From assembly GCA_035528575.1 (NCBI GenBank), contig DATKYK010000021.1, positions 62,001 through 126,000 on the forward strand: 64,000 nucleotides of DNA. The letters are read 5' to 3'. Shown here piece by piece: positions 1 through 8,642 of this stretch (the first letter of the stretch is position 1; every line of letters starts with the position of its first letter). The stretch is from Dehalococcoidia bacterium (GTDB lineage Bacteria > Chloroflexota > Dehalococcoidia > E44-bin15). Below the pieces are notes generated by a model. That model saw only the letters and a program-made list of their open reading frames with translations. It did no database searches and had not been told where the DNA came from. Made by a program: the position numbers and the translations under genes.

Positions 1-48
1 AGGAACCTGGTCTCCCGAGGCGAAAAACGTGAAAGAGCCGAAGACTAG
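1..48 (+). CDS. possible C-terminal end of a truncated upstream gene
   Basis: Frame 1 is open from the window edge for 15 codons, ends in basic/acidic residues (RGEKRERAED) and stops with TAG. A terminator-like hairpin follows directly. This fits the tail of a + strand gene that begins outside the window, but 15 codons are too few to prove coding and no family can be assigned. Confidence 0.25.
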   Translation, partial: RNLVSRGEKRERAED

Positions 49-55
49 ATGAAGT

Positions 56-76
56 ATCCCGAACTCGTTTCGGGAT
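56..76 (+). terminator. hairpin, possible terminator
   Basis: ATCCCGAA (56-63) pairs perfectly with TTCGGGAT (69-76) across a 5-base loop, and a T-rich stretch follows about 15 bases later. It lies just after a frame that ends at 48 and before the convergent phosphatidyltransferase gene, so it may terminate transcription in either direction. Confidence 0.4.
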
Positions 77-172
77 CCAAGCGGGTTCCTTTTCTTTGGA
101 GAACCAGAACCGCAAGAACGCGCCCATTCTTAGAGATGCCCAGGCTGTGGTGATAGATGCCGCTGTTTGGTG

Positions 173-679
173 CTATCTATTTGTGTAGATACTCCATGTA
201 TAGACAACATACTTTCTAAATGTATACAACCCGACAGCGAACGTAACAAGAAGAAGTGGTAGTGCGTACTGCCAACCGATTATGTATGCCATAATTGTTG
301 GATACACAAAGGCAGCAAGAATGTTTGTATCAAAATGAGGTACTGTAGGCCTTCCTTTTTTCCTTGAGATAAGCCATATTACAGGGGCTGTAAGAGCCAG
401 TCCTATCACCCCTACTACAAAAAGCGACAACCCCTCGCCTTTTATGAAAAGTGCAACTCCTGTCAGAATAAGAAGAAAGATATCAGCCAAACCGTCAAAG
501 GTTGCCCCGTATGAAGCTGTTTTCTTGCTTCTCCTTGCAAAATAACCGTCCAGCAAATCGGTTATCGCTGCCGCAGCGAAAAGATAGAATGCAGCAAGCG
601 TCTCATTTGCGAATATGAGCCAGATAACTATTGGAGCAGCAATAATTCTTGAGGCTGTTAGGATGTCTGCTATTCTCAT
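173..679 (-). CDS. CDP-alcohol phosphatidyltransferase family protein
   Basis: An integral membrane enzyme of 168 aa that would transfer a phosphoalcohol from a CDP-alcohol to a second alcohol, as in phosphatidylglycerophosphate or phosphatidylinositol-type lipid synthesis. The complete family signature D(x2)DG(x2)AR(x8)G(x3)D(x3)D is present, with aspartates at residues 41, 44, 62 and 66. Several hydrophobic segments flank it, as expected for the six-helix fold. The length is slightly below the usual 180-200 aa. The substrate cannot be told from sequence; PgsA-like or archaeal-type inositol phosphate transfer are both possible. It stands alone, convergent with whatever precedes it. Confidence 0.85.
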   Translation of the reverse strand: MRIADILTASRIIAAPIVIWLIFANETLAAFYLFAAAAITDLLDGYFARRSKKTASYGATFDGLADIFLLILTGVALFIKGEGLSLFVVGVIGLALTAPVIWLISRKKGRPTVPHFDTNILAAFVYPTIMAYIIGWQYALPLLLVTFAVGLYTFRKYVVYTWSIYTNR

Positions 680-910
680 TGCTCTGATTAGCCACCTTTT
701 TTGGAGTTTGAGCCATCTTTTTCAATCGATTCCTTTGTTCCTTTATGCTAGAAAGAAGACCTGTTTGCTATTGGAATATGTTAGTTAGAAGTGCAATGTC
801 TCACAGGCGTGAATTCTGTTTACTATCCGTTAACCGGATTCATTACTTGCATTTGACGTGTTATGATGGATAGCACGAGCTTGATTAAGATCCGAATTTA
901 GTATATTAAA

Positions 911-930
911 TGGTACAAATCAATGTACCA
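911..930. promoter_or_regulatory. perfect inverted repeat, candidate operator
   Basis: TGGTACA (911-917) and TGTACCA (924-930) form a perfect 7-base dyad with a 6-base A/T-rich spacer, 74 bases upstream of the methyltransferase start at 1004. This is typical of a binding site for a dimeric regulator, but no regulator gene lies nearby. The rest of the 324-base gap (680-1003) shows no gene. Confidence 0.35.
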
Positions 931-1003
931 GCACTGTGTAGGGGTTGTCAATTAATCAGTCGAATTTTCTGGATGGAAAGGTAGTGAAGAAGAGGAGGGT
1001 AAT

Positions 1004-1894
1004 ATGAAAGAAGGGAAACCGAGTGCAACCGCAGAAGCAAACGCTGCCTTTAGGGCTGCTGAGTCAATGAGACCAGTGGATGAAAGGGTTTGCTATGACC
1101 CTTTTGCAAAGGATTTTCTTGGAACCAAATTCAGTATTATGCGCAAGAGTCGACTACTAACAAAAGTTGCTCTCTGGTATGCTGAACGGGTAATTCCCGG
1201 CGCACCCAGTGGTGTTGTAGCCCGAACCCGATATATCGACGATTACTTGGAGTCGTGTATAGATGACGGGATTGAGCAGTTGGTTATCCTGGGGGCTGGC
1301 TACGATTCCAGAGCCTATAGGGTCGATAAACTAAAAGGAAGGGTCAAGGTCTTTGAAGTGGATCATCCTGATACAATGAGAGCGAAAGTGGAGAAGGTCA
1401 AGAAGATATTCGGGTTCCTTCCGGATGATGTGGTATACGTCCCCATCGATTTAAATAAAAGGAAGCTCAATGAAGGGCTTTTTGAAAGCGGCTACGATGA
1501 GAACCTTAAGACCCTGTTCATCTGGGAAGGCACAACCCCGTACCTATCAGCGGAGGCGGTAGACGAGACTTTAGCCTTTGTATCAAATAACTCCGGCGGA
1601 GGCAGTTCCATTATATTCGACTATGCCTTTCAGTCAGCTCTTGACGGGACTTTGTGCCATGAGGAGGCAAAGAAATGGCGGGCGGCTTTTGAACGAAGAG
1701 GTGAGCCTCCTACATTCGGGATAGAAGGAGAAGCTATTGAAGAATTCCTCTTCAAGAGAGGGTTTTATCAAGTGAAAAATGTCACTACAGAATTTCTTGA
1801 GAGTTCCTATTTCAAAGGAGCAAATCAGGGGAGAAGGGTGACACGCTTAGGCGGAATTGTTCATGCAACGGTTAAGCCCCAAGAACAAACCTAA
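1004..1894 (+). CDS. class I SAM-dependent methyltransferase (TIGR00027/LCMT-like family)
   Basis: A cytoplasmic methyltransferase of 296 aa from the family that includes leucine carboxyl methyltransferase-like proteins common in actinobacteria. Visible hallmarks are the basic ARTRYID segment around residue 75, the SAM-binding loop ILGAGYDSRAYR (glycines 97 and 99, aspartate 101), the acidic motif VFEVDHP that would bind the SAM ribose, and the EGTTPYL motif near residue 175. The ATG follows a good Shine-Dalgarno (GGAGG) at 5-base spacing. Family members modify small natural products or unknown substrates; the target here is unknown. It is not obviously in an operon. Confidence 0.8.
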   Translation: MKEGKPSATAEANAAFRAAESMRPVDERVCYDPFAKDFLGTKFSIMRKSRLLTKVALWYAERVIPGAPSGVVARTRYIDDYLESCIDDGIEQLVILGAGYDSRAYRVDKLKGRVKVFEVDHPDTMRAKVEKVKKIFGFLPDDVVYVPIDLNKRKLNEGLFESGYDENLKTLFIWEGTTPYLSAEAVDETLAFVSNNSGGGSSIIFDYAFQSALDGTLCHEEAKKWRAAFERRGEPPTFGIEGEAIEEFLFKRGFYQVKNVTTEFLESSYFKGANQGRRVTRLGGIVHATVKPQEQT

Positions 1895-2110
1895 CGGATG
1901 CCCCCAGTTTAATTGAGAGGTAGAGGAAGCTCTGCACCGATTGACCACCTAGCGACTATATGTCTATTGTACTTCAATCCGTAGATCGTCATCGAAGATG
2001 GCACCGTTCGGGTAATCTACGTCCCATTCTTTGTATAATCTTTTTAGTTATTCTGTTTCAGCCCATTGTATAGCATAAGATCGCTGAAATAGTCTCAATC
2101 AATTCCCAAA

Positions 2111-2136
2111 TCCCCCGATCTTGGGGGACTTTTTTT
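2111..2136 (+). terminator. rho-independent terminator
   Basis: TCCCCC (2111-2116) pairs with GGGGGA (2123-2128) over a short loop and is followed by an uninterrupted T run (2130-2136). It sits about 220 bases after the methyltransferase stop, on the + strand, and is well placed to end that transcript before the convergent DUF362 gene. Confidence 0.6.
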
Positions 2137-2139
2137 AAG

Positions 2140-2190
2140 CTGTCCCGATACATCGGGGAGACCCCCAGCCCCGATATCGGGGCACCTCTT
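2140..2190 (+). repeat. dispersed hairpin repeat, degenerate copy A
   Basis: CCCGATACATCGGG followed by GAGACCCC matches the core of two better copies at about 21768 and 49728. The second hairpin here is different (CCCCGATATCGGGG rather than the CCAGAGGGG type). It fills part of the gene-free stretch 1895-2272. Confidence 0.55.
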
Positions 2191-2272
2191 TTTCAGCAGT
2201 CTCATCATATTAAGTAGAAGCAAAGTCAGATTAGTATAAACCACATTCATAAATGGTCGTGTAGTTCATTAG

Positions 2273-3577
2273 TTAGAAGTGGGCTTTATCAAATTCTTTG
2301 GATTGGTATCGCTCCCATCCCGGGAAAAGCTCGTGGTATACCCCAAGCCTGATACCCACTAGCTTCATGGCTCTCAGAAGGATCATTCTGAGCATCCTTG
2401 GCTTACTGAGAAGTGCTTTCATCAGGGTAAGAAGAGTGGTAGTCAATGATGGGGGACACCCTTCTATCTTGGTGGCATTCTGTAAACCCTTATTACGTTT
2501 AACTGCACAGTCGCCATAAAGAAAAATATTGTGAGTATCTCTATCTGGCCTCAATTCAAGCCCATAGTATAACTCGGCACCGCCAAAATCCATTTTAGGG
2601 TTATCTTTGCCGAGTACTGATACTGCCAGGGCGAGCGTAGCGCCGCATGCAGAACAAAGAGTCTGTCCCGGGGGTGGAGCCGAAAGTCCTGTTACTCCTG
2701 ATGGGGTCAGTAATTCTTTGTCTGGTTCAACTTGCCATTCGAGCTGCTCCTTGAGAGATTCTAAATCCTCTCCTTTAATTTGAATTGCGCCGATATCGAG
2801 AGATCGATTATGCCTTTCGGCAAATTCCCTCAGATAGTCGACTTGTGACGGATCAATTCCCAGGATAGTTGACCCGACAATGTCGCACTCGAATATGTCT
2901 GGGCTTGCTATAATCAAATCCTTGCGGTGGGCCACACCAGCGAGGGCTTCTGGCCCCTTCTCCAGCATATATATTCCATCGATTATGACTAGGTCGCTCT
3001 CGATAGCTTCGTTTAGAAGACAAATTAGAGAGTCCAGTCGATTAGTAATATGAAACCTTTGTTTTGAAGCTTTACTGAGACACCCCTTCAAATTTTTAAA
3101 ACCCAGAGAGACCTTCGTTTGAAAGTGGGTTTTTAGTACCGGCACGTTGATTAGAAAGTCGGCCTCCAGAGCTGCTATAGAAACTTGAGCCTTTACCCCT
3201 CCTAGATCCAACTCCTGAAAGAGGCCCTGGTTGAAATCGATCAGTCTAACACCGTATTTTTCAGCCACCCTGTCAATGCCGGTACCCTTAAAGCCTCGTT
3301 TGGTATATGGATCAAGTTCATCAAGTATGCCGATGATAGCACCTTCGCCGATAGAAATATCTTTGCAGCCATGTTCAAGCAGCAATTGTACGATACCGTC
3401 TATGATTTTTGAGGTGGTCACCATGCCGTAGGGAGGCATTATTTTGTGTCTGAAACAGTTATTAGGTTTTATCAGGACTTTGTCGTTCCTGTTCAGTTTC
3501 CCAAATCCGTCACACAGCTCGATGGCCTTGCGAAACGAATCCAGGGAACCATCGAATTTCACCAGCGATACTGTCAT
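2273..3577 (-). CDS. DUF362 domain-containing protein
   Basis: A protein of 434 aa. The N-terminal 260 residues match the DUF362 pattern: the IKPNNC motif near residue 37, the VLKTHFQTKVSLGFKNLKG region, and the ending around ILGIDPSQVDYL. DUF362 proteins are often found with iron-sulfur or radical chemistry, but their activity is not established. The C-terminal part (about 300-434) contains CSACGATLALAVSVLG and several further cysteines, suggesting a metal or cluster site. Its start codon overlaps the stop of the upstream acyltransferase gene by four bases, and GGAGGG precedes it, so the two are translationally coupled. Function unknown. Confidence 0.7.
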   Translation of the reverse strand: MTVSLVKFDGSLDSFRKAIELCDGFGKLNRNDKVLIKPNNCFRHKIMPPYGMVTTSKIIDGIVQLLLEHGCKDISIGEGAIIGILDELDPYTKRGFKGTGIDRVAEKYGVRLIDFNQGLFQELDLGGVKAQVSIAALEADFLINVPVLKTHFQTKVSLGFKNLKGCLSKASKQRFHITNRLDSLICLLNEAIESDLVIIDGIYMLEKGPEALAGVAHRKDLIIASPDIFECDIVGSTILGIDPSQVDYLREFAERHNRSLDIGAIQIKGEDLESLKEQLEWQVEPDKELLTPSGVTGLSAPPPGQTLCSACGATLALAVSVLGKDNPKMDFGGAELYYGLELRPDRDTHNIFLYGDCAVKRNKGLQNATKIEGCPPSLTTTLLTLMKALLSKPRMLRMILLRAMKLVGIRLGVYHELFPGWERYQSKEFDKAHF

Positions 3578-4950
3578 AATCCCTCCGGACCGACTGGGTA
3601 GTTTTTTATCTCTTCTATATATAGATCCAAAAACATTTGAGCTTTTTCCTCCGAGAAAAGGGCAGATCTATAGGTGAGAGAGATGTTTAGACTTTTATTG
3701 TAGCTATTAGCGCTGATGCTCAGTCCCATTGGGGTTACCACAGGGGCTGAGCCTGTAACATTTACTATTTTAGAGCTACCTATGCTGGTTACAGCGGGTT
3801 CTTCGGAGCCCACTTTTGGCCAAACCACGCCTACATTGGTAAAGAGAATGGTATCAACGTAGGTTCGGGTAATCATAAGGAACCTGCACATTCCTCTCAT
3901 GACCACCAGAGGAAATAGTGAGCAAAAGTAATAGAAGTAAACCAGGGAGAATACCATTCTATTCTTGGCCGCATATAGGTTATCTGCCCTTACTTTTCTC
4001 AATAGCTTTGCCGGATCAGCCCTATCTTCGGGAGTGGTTGCCGGGGAAATCCAGGATGCCTGATTTGAAACAACGTTCCCAAATCCCTTTGGGCTTATAT
4101 TTACCGGAGCCATTATGCGTATCTTTTTACTGACTTTTCCGTGCATACTGTTCCATTTCTCTACAACCCTGTAACACGCAGCCAGAAAAACATCGTTAAG
4201 CTCGACACCAGCTGATCTTGCTTTGGACTCCATCTGTCCCAGTTCCCTTGGGCTTATTAGCTTATTACAAAGGTGAAGTTCTTTTGAATGTCCTGACCTA
4301 TCATGGAATACCCTTGTCGGCGGCGGATAGGCGGCTATTACAAATCGATGGAAAAGACTAGCGATTATTTTCATGTAGTAGTGCTCTACCCTTGGCCTTT
4401 GGCTGCGGGCAAATTTCAGCAATTCATCCCCTTTGCGGGATATACGTATATCTTCTGACGGTCTAGTATCCACAGAGATCTCGTTGTTGTAACTTTCAAT
4501 TACCTTCCTGATGAAAAGAATACCGCGTAGTCCATCCGTTGCAGAGTGATGGTAAGTGAAAGCCAGCGTGGATTCGGCCTCATTTTTCCTCAACAGAAGG
4601 ACCCTGACCGGGAAGCCCTTTCTAATATCCATGGGCTGGTTCATCCATTCAGAAAGATATCTCTCATAGTCCGCATCCTGGAGTTCGGCCAGGTCTTGTA
4701 CCGTGAGTACTCCCTTCCCAAGAACCTCTTGTATCTCGCGGAAAGGCCTGAAATATTTGCTTCGTAGGATGGTTCTCATTATAGGATGAGCTTCCTGCGC
4801 GGATAAAATTGCCTGATTCAATCTAACGTGATCTATTTCCCCTTCGAGGTTTAAGATTGCGTGAAGAAGCGCGGGCTCGTTTATGTCATCTAGAGCTAGC
4901 TCGCATTTATCAACGCAGTTCAGTGGTATTGACCTGCCGCGCCTTTTCAT
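3574..4950 (-). CDS. condensation-fold acyltransferase (PapA5/WS-DGAT/alcohol acetyltransferase-like)
   Basis: A stand-alone acyltransferase of 458 aa with the catalytic HHxxxDG motif at residues 134-140 (HHSATDG), the diagnostic site of the chloramphenicol-acetyltransferase/condensation superfamily. The residues before and after it (LAFTY and LRGILFIRK) fit the usual strand and helix. The second half has a long hydrophobic segment (FSLVYFYYFCSLFPLVV). Relatives esterify alcohols or amines with acyl-CoA or carrier-bound acyl groups, for example in polyketide lipids or wax esters. No carrier protein or NRPS module is in the window. It is the first gene of a two-gene unit with the DUF362 protein. 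Confidence 0.7.
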   Translation of the reverse strand: MKRRGRSIPLNCVDKCELALDDINEPALLHAILNLEGEIDHVRLNQAILSAQEAHPIMRTILRSKYFRPFREIQEVLGKGVLTVQDLAELQDADYERYLSEWMNQPMDIRKGFPVRVLLLRKNEAESTLAFTYHHSATDGLRGILFIRKVIESYNNEISVDTRPSEDIRISRKGDELLKFARSQRPRVEHYYMKIIASLFHRFVIAAYPPPTRVFHDRSGHSKELHLCNKLISPRELGQMESKARSAGVELNDVFLAACYRVVEKWNSMHGKVSKKIRIMAPVNISPKGFGNVVSNQASWISPATTPEDRADPAKLLRKVRADNLYAAKNRMVFSLVYFYYFCSLFPLVVMRGMCRFLMITRTYVDTILFTNVGVVWPKVGSEEPAVTSIGSSKIVNVTGSAPVVTPMGLSISANSYNKSLNISLTYRSALFSEEKAQMFLDLYIEEIKNYPVGPEGL

Positions 4951-5083
4951 TTTTCTTCACACAGTATTTTTGAACGGGATCGAATGGAGCGGGTCACCGG
5001 AATCATGTCGTGGGTTCAGGTTGAGGCTGGACATGTTCAAGTTGACTGGGTTATAGCCGTTCCCATACAGGTTCCCTGGCTAG

Positions 5084-5503
5084 CTATCCCGGTGATTCGA
5101 ACCTCTTTTTTGCCGCTTGCGCAATCTCATATGATACTGCCTTTCCACCTCGGCGTGCCATCCATGCCAGCAGCCCTGAGACCTCGCCACCTATTGTGAC
5201 TTTCGTCTTGCCATTTACAGGTTCCAAGAAATAGAAGCGTGTCAAGTTGGTGCCCAGGGCTTTTCCCTGCATGACCACGGAACGTTCCGGGACAAATTCG
5301 GAGATCGTCATAAGCAGGTTGACGGTGAGCCTGCTCACCCTAGCTGTAACAGAAAGCTGTGAGCCTATTGCCAAAGGTCCCTCAGAGACCCTCTCAATCT
5401 TCTTGATGGATTGCATCCATTGGGGCCACTCTTCAAGCTTGTCAATTAATGACCAGACCTTCTCCACCGGGGCATTGATCTCAACACTGCTGCTAAACCT
5501 CAT
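5084..5503 (-). CDS. SRPBCC (START/polyketide cyclase-like) family protein
   Basis: A small soluble protein of 139 aa from the helix-grip fold family that binds hydrophobic ligands. The opening pattern (SSSVEINAPVEKVW...EWPQWM) and the closing amphipathic helix are typical. The frame is open 22 codons further upstream, but the ATG at 5503 has GAGGGGAG six bases before it and begins exactly where the family usually begins, so it is preferred. The ligand is unknown. It lies upstream of, and on the same strand as, the acyltransferase and DUF362 genes, which may indicate a shared lipid-related role (inference). Confidence 0.7.
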   Translation of the reverse strand: MRFSSSVEINAPVEKVWSLIDKLEEWPQWMQSIKKIERVSEGPLAIGSQLSVTARVSRLTVNLLMTISEFVPERSVVMQGKALGTNLTRFYFLEPVNGKTKVTIGGEVSGLLAWMARRGGKAVSYEIAQAAKKRFESPG

Positions 5504-5630
5504 GACTTTCTCCCCTCGCATCCCAGCTTCAGGCTTGGTGATGATACGCTCATCGCCTCTGGCTGTCAAGCCCGCTATCAGGTGAGATCGATTCTCTTCA
5601 CTCGATATGACAACAACTAATAGACGAACG

Positions 5631-5642
5631 GTGACGCGTCAC
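5631..5642. promoter_or_regulatory. 12-base perfect palindrome GTGACGCGTCAC
   Basis: A perfect palindrome in the divergent gap between the SRPBCC gene (- strand) and the STT3 gene (+ strand), 26 bases upstream of the STT3 -35 box. It is a reasonable operator candidate for either gene, but nothing identifies the regulator. Confidence 0.35.
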
Positions 5643-5667
5643 AAATTTACCGGACGAATACGCTATC

Positions 5668-5696
5668 TTGTCAACAATGAACGTCTAGTGTAGAAT
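5668..5696 (+). promoter_or_regulatory. sigma70-type promoter of the STT3 gene
   Basis: TTGTCA (5668-5673) and TAGAAT (5691-5696) are separated by exactly 17 bases, each one mismatch from consensus. Predicted transcription start is near 5703, giving a leader of 15-30 bases before the STT3 start. Confidence 0.65.
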
Positions 5697-5716
5697 GCCA
5701 GGCAAGGATAGCAGTA

Positions 5717-8260
5717 TTGCTAGTAAGAGTAATGGTTAGTCTAATAGAAAAACTGGAGAAGCTTAGAAACAGTCTCCCCAAGAGGGTAAGGCAAGGCATA
5801 ATACTCTTCTTAATACTTTTGGGTATTGCCTTGCTCTTATTAGTAGCAGGGGGGCCAGTAATGCCCCTTGTGGCGTGGGGGCTAATCGCCTGCGCCATCC
5901 TCTTATTAGTAACGCACCCGAAGAAGGCGATTTACGGCTTAATACTGGTTGCGATTTTTGGTATTGCCCTCTATCTTCGCACAGGCCCGCCTCAGGACAA
6001 CGTTTTCCTTGGCGACTGGGTCAGATTCGGGGGGAATGACCCCTGGACTCACATGCGATTGGTGGAGAACTTGGTGCACAATTTCCCCCACCGCATTCTT
6101 TTTGATCCCTATGCCCTTTATCCCGGTGGACAAGTTGTGGGTGTTGCCCCCTTCTTCGACCTGTTCCTGGGGTTTCTCATATGGGTCATTGGACTGGGCA
6201 GTCCCACCCAATATACCATAGAGACGGTGGGCGCATACTTACCCGCTATTTTGGGGGCACTGGTTACGGTGCCGGTATACTTTATCGGCAAAGAGCTCTT
6301 TAATCGGAATGCCGGGTTGCTCGCTGCCGGTTTGATTGCCATCCTGCCGGGTGAATTCCTGTTCCGCTCCCTGCTGGGATTTACCGACCACCATGCCGCC
6401 GAGGTCCTCTTCAGCGCTACAGCGGTCATGTTCCTGATACTGGCAATCAGGCGGGCAAAGGAAGGAGAGATATCATTTGGGCACATACTTAGCAGGGACT
6501 GGGCAAATATCAGGAAACCCTTACTCTACGCCCTGTTAGCCGGGATAGCCATGGGAATATACCTCCTGTCCTGGACTGGTGCGTTGCTATTTGTCTTCAT
6601 AATAGTTACCTATATGATAATTCAATACATCATCGATCACCTGAGGGGCAGCTCAACCGACTACCTTTGCATCATCGGGGTGCCGATATTCCTTATCGCA
6701 CTAATCATGGTTATTCCCTTTTCCAGTTTACCTAACTACGGGGGAATGTTAAACGTTTCGCTTGCTATCGCTGTTTTGATTCCTCTGGCACTAAGTGGCG
6801 TTTCCCGGCTGGTGGCTTATAGGAATATGAAGCGATTCTACTATCCTCTGGCGCTTGCGTGTCTCGGTTTGGCGGCGGTGGGTATCTTCTACGCTGTCGA
6901 TCCTTCCCTGCTCCACTTGATGCTTGGAAGATTTAAAGTATTTACGCCATCGGTTACCACACAAACCGTAATGGAGGCGAGGGGGATATTCTCCGGGTTT
7001 GATATCACCTCACTAACGGAACACCGCGTATGGTATTATTTCACCACCGGCTTCTTCATCGTCCCCATAGCGCTCCTGCTACTAATATATGCTGCGGTAA
7101 GGGAGAAAAGCGCTGAGAAAGTATTGCTACTTGTCTGGAGCGTTGTAATGCTGGTGGCTATGGTGGGGCAGGTCCGATTTGCTTACTATTTTGCGGTGAA
7201 TGTCGCCCTGCTAACCGGCTACTTCTGCTGGAGGATACCGGGGTGGATCTCGAAAGTCTTCGACTTAATTGGCTTCAGGGAGCCATCGTCCGGTGATAAA
7301 AGGGAGAAGAGGGGCAAAGCTGGAAGGAGGGAAGAGCAAGCGGGGTTTATCTACCTCAAACCGAGATATGTCTCCAGGGCCATGGCTGTAATAATCGTAT
7401 TCTTCCTGGCATTTTACCCCAACATTGGGGAGGCAAGAACTACTGCTGAAAATCCCTGGGGCCCTAATGATGCCTGGCATAGCTCGCTGGTTTGGTTGAG
7501 GGAAAATTCCGCCGACCCCTTCCAAGACCCTGCTTTCTACTATGAATTATATGAGAAACCTTCAGTGGGAGAAGAATACGATTATCCCGAATCGGCATAC
7601 GGTGTGATGAGCTGGTGGGACTATGGCTATTGGATTACCCGCATCGCCCACCGCATGCCGAATGCCAGCCCGGCGGGTCAGTCACGTGCCAGGGAGGCAG
7701 CTCAGTTCTTCACCGCTCAGGATGAAGCCTCAGCAAACCAGGTGCTCGATGATCTGGGCTCCAAATATGTAATCCTTGACTTTGAGATGTCTATCACCAA
7801 ATTCCATGTCATGCCCACCTGGGCGGGGGAAAACACATCTGACTATTATGAGATGTACTATCAGACAACCTCGGAAGGAATCCAAGGATATCAATATCTG
7901 TATTACCCTGAATATTACCAATCTATGTGTTCCAGACTTTACAATTTCGGGGGAGAGGCGGTAGTTCCACAGAGTTCCACCTGGGCAATCTCATACGAGG
8001 AAAGGGTAGATGAACAGGGGAATAAATACAGGGTGATCACTGGCGCTGCTAATGAGGGCCTGCCCTTTCCCACCTATGAGGAGGCTAAGGCATTTATCGA
8101 TGACCATCCAGATTATATAATAATAGGCGCACACCCCTTTATCAGCCCTGTACCCCTGGAGAAAATGGAACACTACGAACTAATTCATGAGTCTACTTCG
8201 AAGATAGAGTGGGGGGATGAGGTAATCTCCTACGTGAAAATTCTTGAGTACTCACCCTAG
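5717..8260 (+). CDS. STT3/AglB-type oligosaccharyltransferase
   Basis: A large polytopic membrane protein (847 aa) that would transfer lipid-linked glycans to asparagine in secreted proteins. About a dozen hydrophobic helices fill residues 20-540, followed by a soluble C-terminal domain. Catalytic landmarks of the STT3/AglB/PglB family are present: a first acidic motif in GGNDPW (D108), DHH at 224-226, WWDYG at 633-637, and a DK/MI-type motif DxxMxxxKFxxM (D688, K695) followed by WAG. The last resembles euryarchaeal AglB more than Campylobacter PglB. Start is either TTG 5717 (AAGGA 8 bases upstream) or ATG 5732. It precedes the sugar-nucleotide operon, supporting a protein-glycosylation role. 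Confidence 0.88.
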   Translation: MLVRVMVSLIEKLEKLRNSLPKRVRQGIILFLILLGIALLLLVAGGPVMPLVAWGLIACAILLLVTHPKKAIYGLILVAIFGIALYLRTGPPQDNVFLGDWVRFGGNDPWTHMRLVENLVHNFPHRILFDPYALYPGGQVVGVAPFFDLFLGFLIWVIGLGSPTQYTIETVGAYLPAILGALVTVPVYFIGKELFNRNAGLLAAGLIAILPGEFLFRSLLGFTDHHAAEVLFSATAVMFLILAIRRAKEGEISFGHILSRDWANIRKPLLYALLAGIAMGIYLLSWTGALLFVFIIVTYMIIQYIIDHLRGSSTDYLCIIGVPIFLIALIMVIPFSSLPNYGGMLNVSLAIAVLIPLALSGVSRLVAYRNMKRFYYPLALACLGLAAVGIFYAVDPSLLHLMLGRFKVFTPSVTTQTVMEARGIFSGFDITSLTEHRVWYYFTTGFFIVPIALLLLIYAAVREKSAEKVLLLVWSVVMLVAMVGQVRFAYYFAVNVALLTGYFCWRIPGWISKVFDLIGFREPSSGDKREKRGKAGRREEQAGFIYLKPRYVSRAMAVIIVFFLAFYPNIGEARTTAENPWGPNDAWHSSLVWLRENSADPFQDPAFYYELYEKPSVGEEYDYPESAYGVMSWWDYGYWITRIAHRMPNASPAGQSRAREAAQFFTAQDEASANQVLDDLGSKYVILDFEMSITKFHVMPTWAGENTSDYYEMYYQTTSEGIQGYQYLYYPEYYQSMCSRLYNFGGEAVVPQSSTWAISYEERVDEQGNKYRVITGAANEGLPFPTYEEAKAFIDDHPDYIIIGAHPFISPVPLEKMEHYELIHESTSKIEWGDEVISYVKILEYSP

Positions 8261-8388
8261 CCCGAATTATTCTGTCAAGTCGCCTTGGCCAATCATTTCC
8301 AGATGCCTCTCAGCTTGCTGCGGGGTGATTCACTAATCATCAATCTCCTCAGGGGTTTTATCGGAGTTTAGGTCTTGGGTACTTAGAC

Positions 8389-8412
8389 CAAATGGCTTGA
8401 CAAGGCCATTTG
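8389..8412. other. hairpin in the STT3-glmM gap
   Basis: CAAATGGC (8389-8396) and GCCATTTG (8405-8412) form a perfect 8-base stem with an 8-base loop, about 130 bases after the STT3 stop. No T run follows, so it is at best a weak terminator or a processing site. Apart from this and the promoter at 8554, the 382-base gap holds nothing recognisable. Confidence 0.35.
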
Positions 8413-8553
8413 TGTCATTTGTGCTTAGCGGAGCCCAGTCTGGATGATGGCATGGGTAGCTCGTAGTTATATCCTTTAGGGATGAGAGATTCTATTGCGT
8501 GAGAATTATGTATCAAGGGCAAGCCGATTAACTAGATGGGGGCCTTTTTTACC

Positions 8554-8582
8554 TTGACATCGTTTGAGGTGCTTGCTATAGT
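8554..8582 (+). promoter_or_regulatory. sigma70-type promoter of the glmM operon
   Basis: A perfect TTGACA (8554-8559), a 17-base spacer and TATAGT (8577-8582, one mismatch) precede glmM. The predicted start near 8589 leaves a leader of about 54 bases. It probably drives the run from glmM to rmlD, in which gaps are short. Confidence 0.75.
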
Positions 8583-8642
8583 TCGCAGATAGGCTTGTCG
8601 ACATAAAAGCCTGAGCAAATCCTGAGGTGGGGCGGCGTAAAT

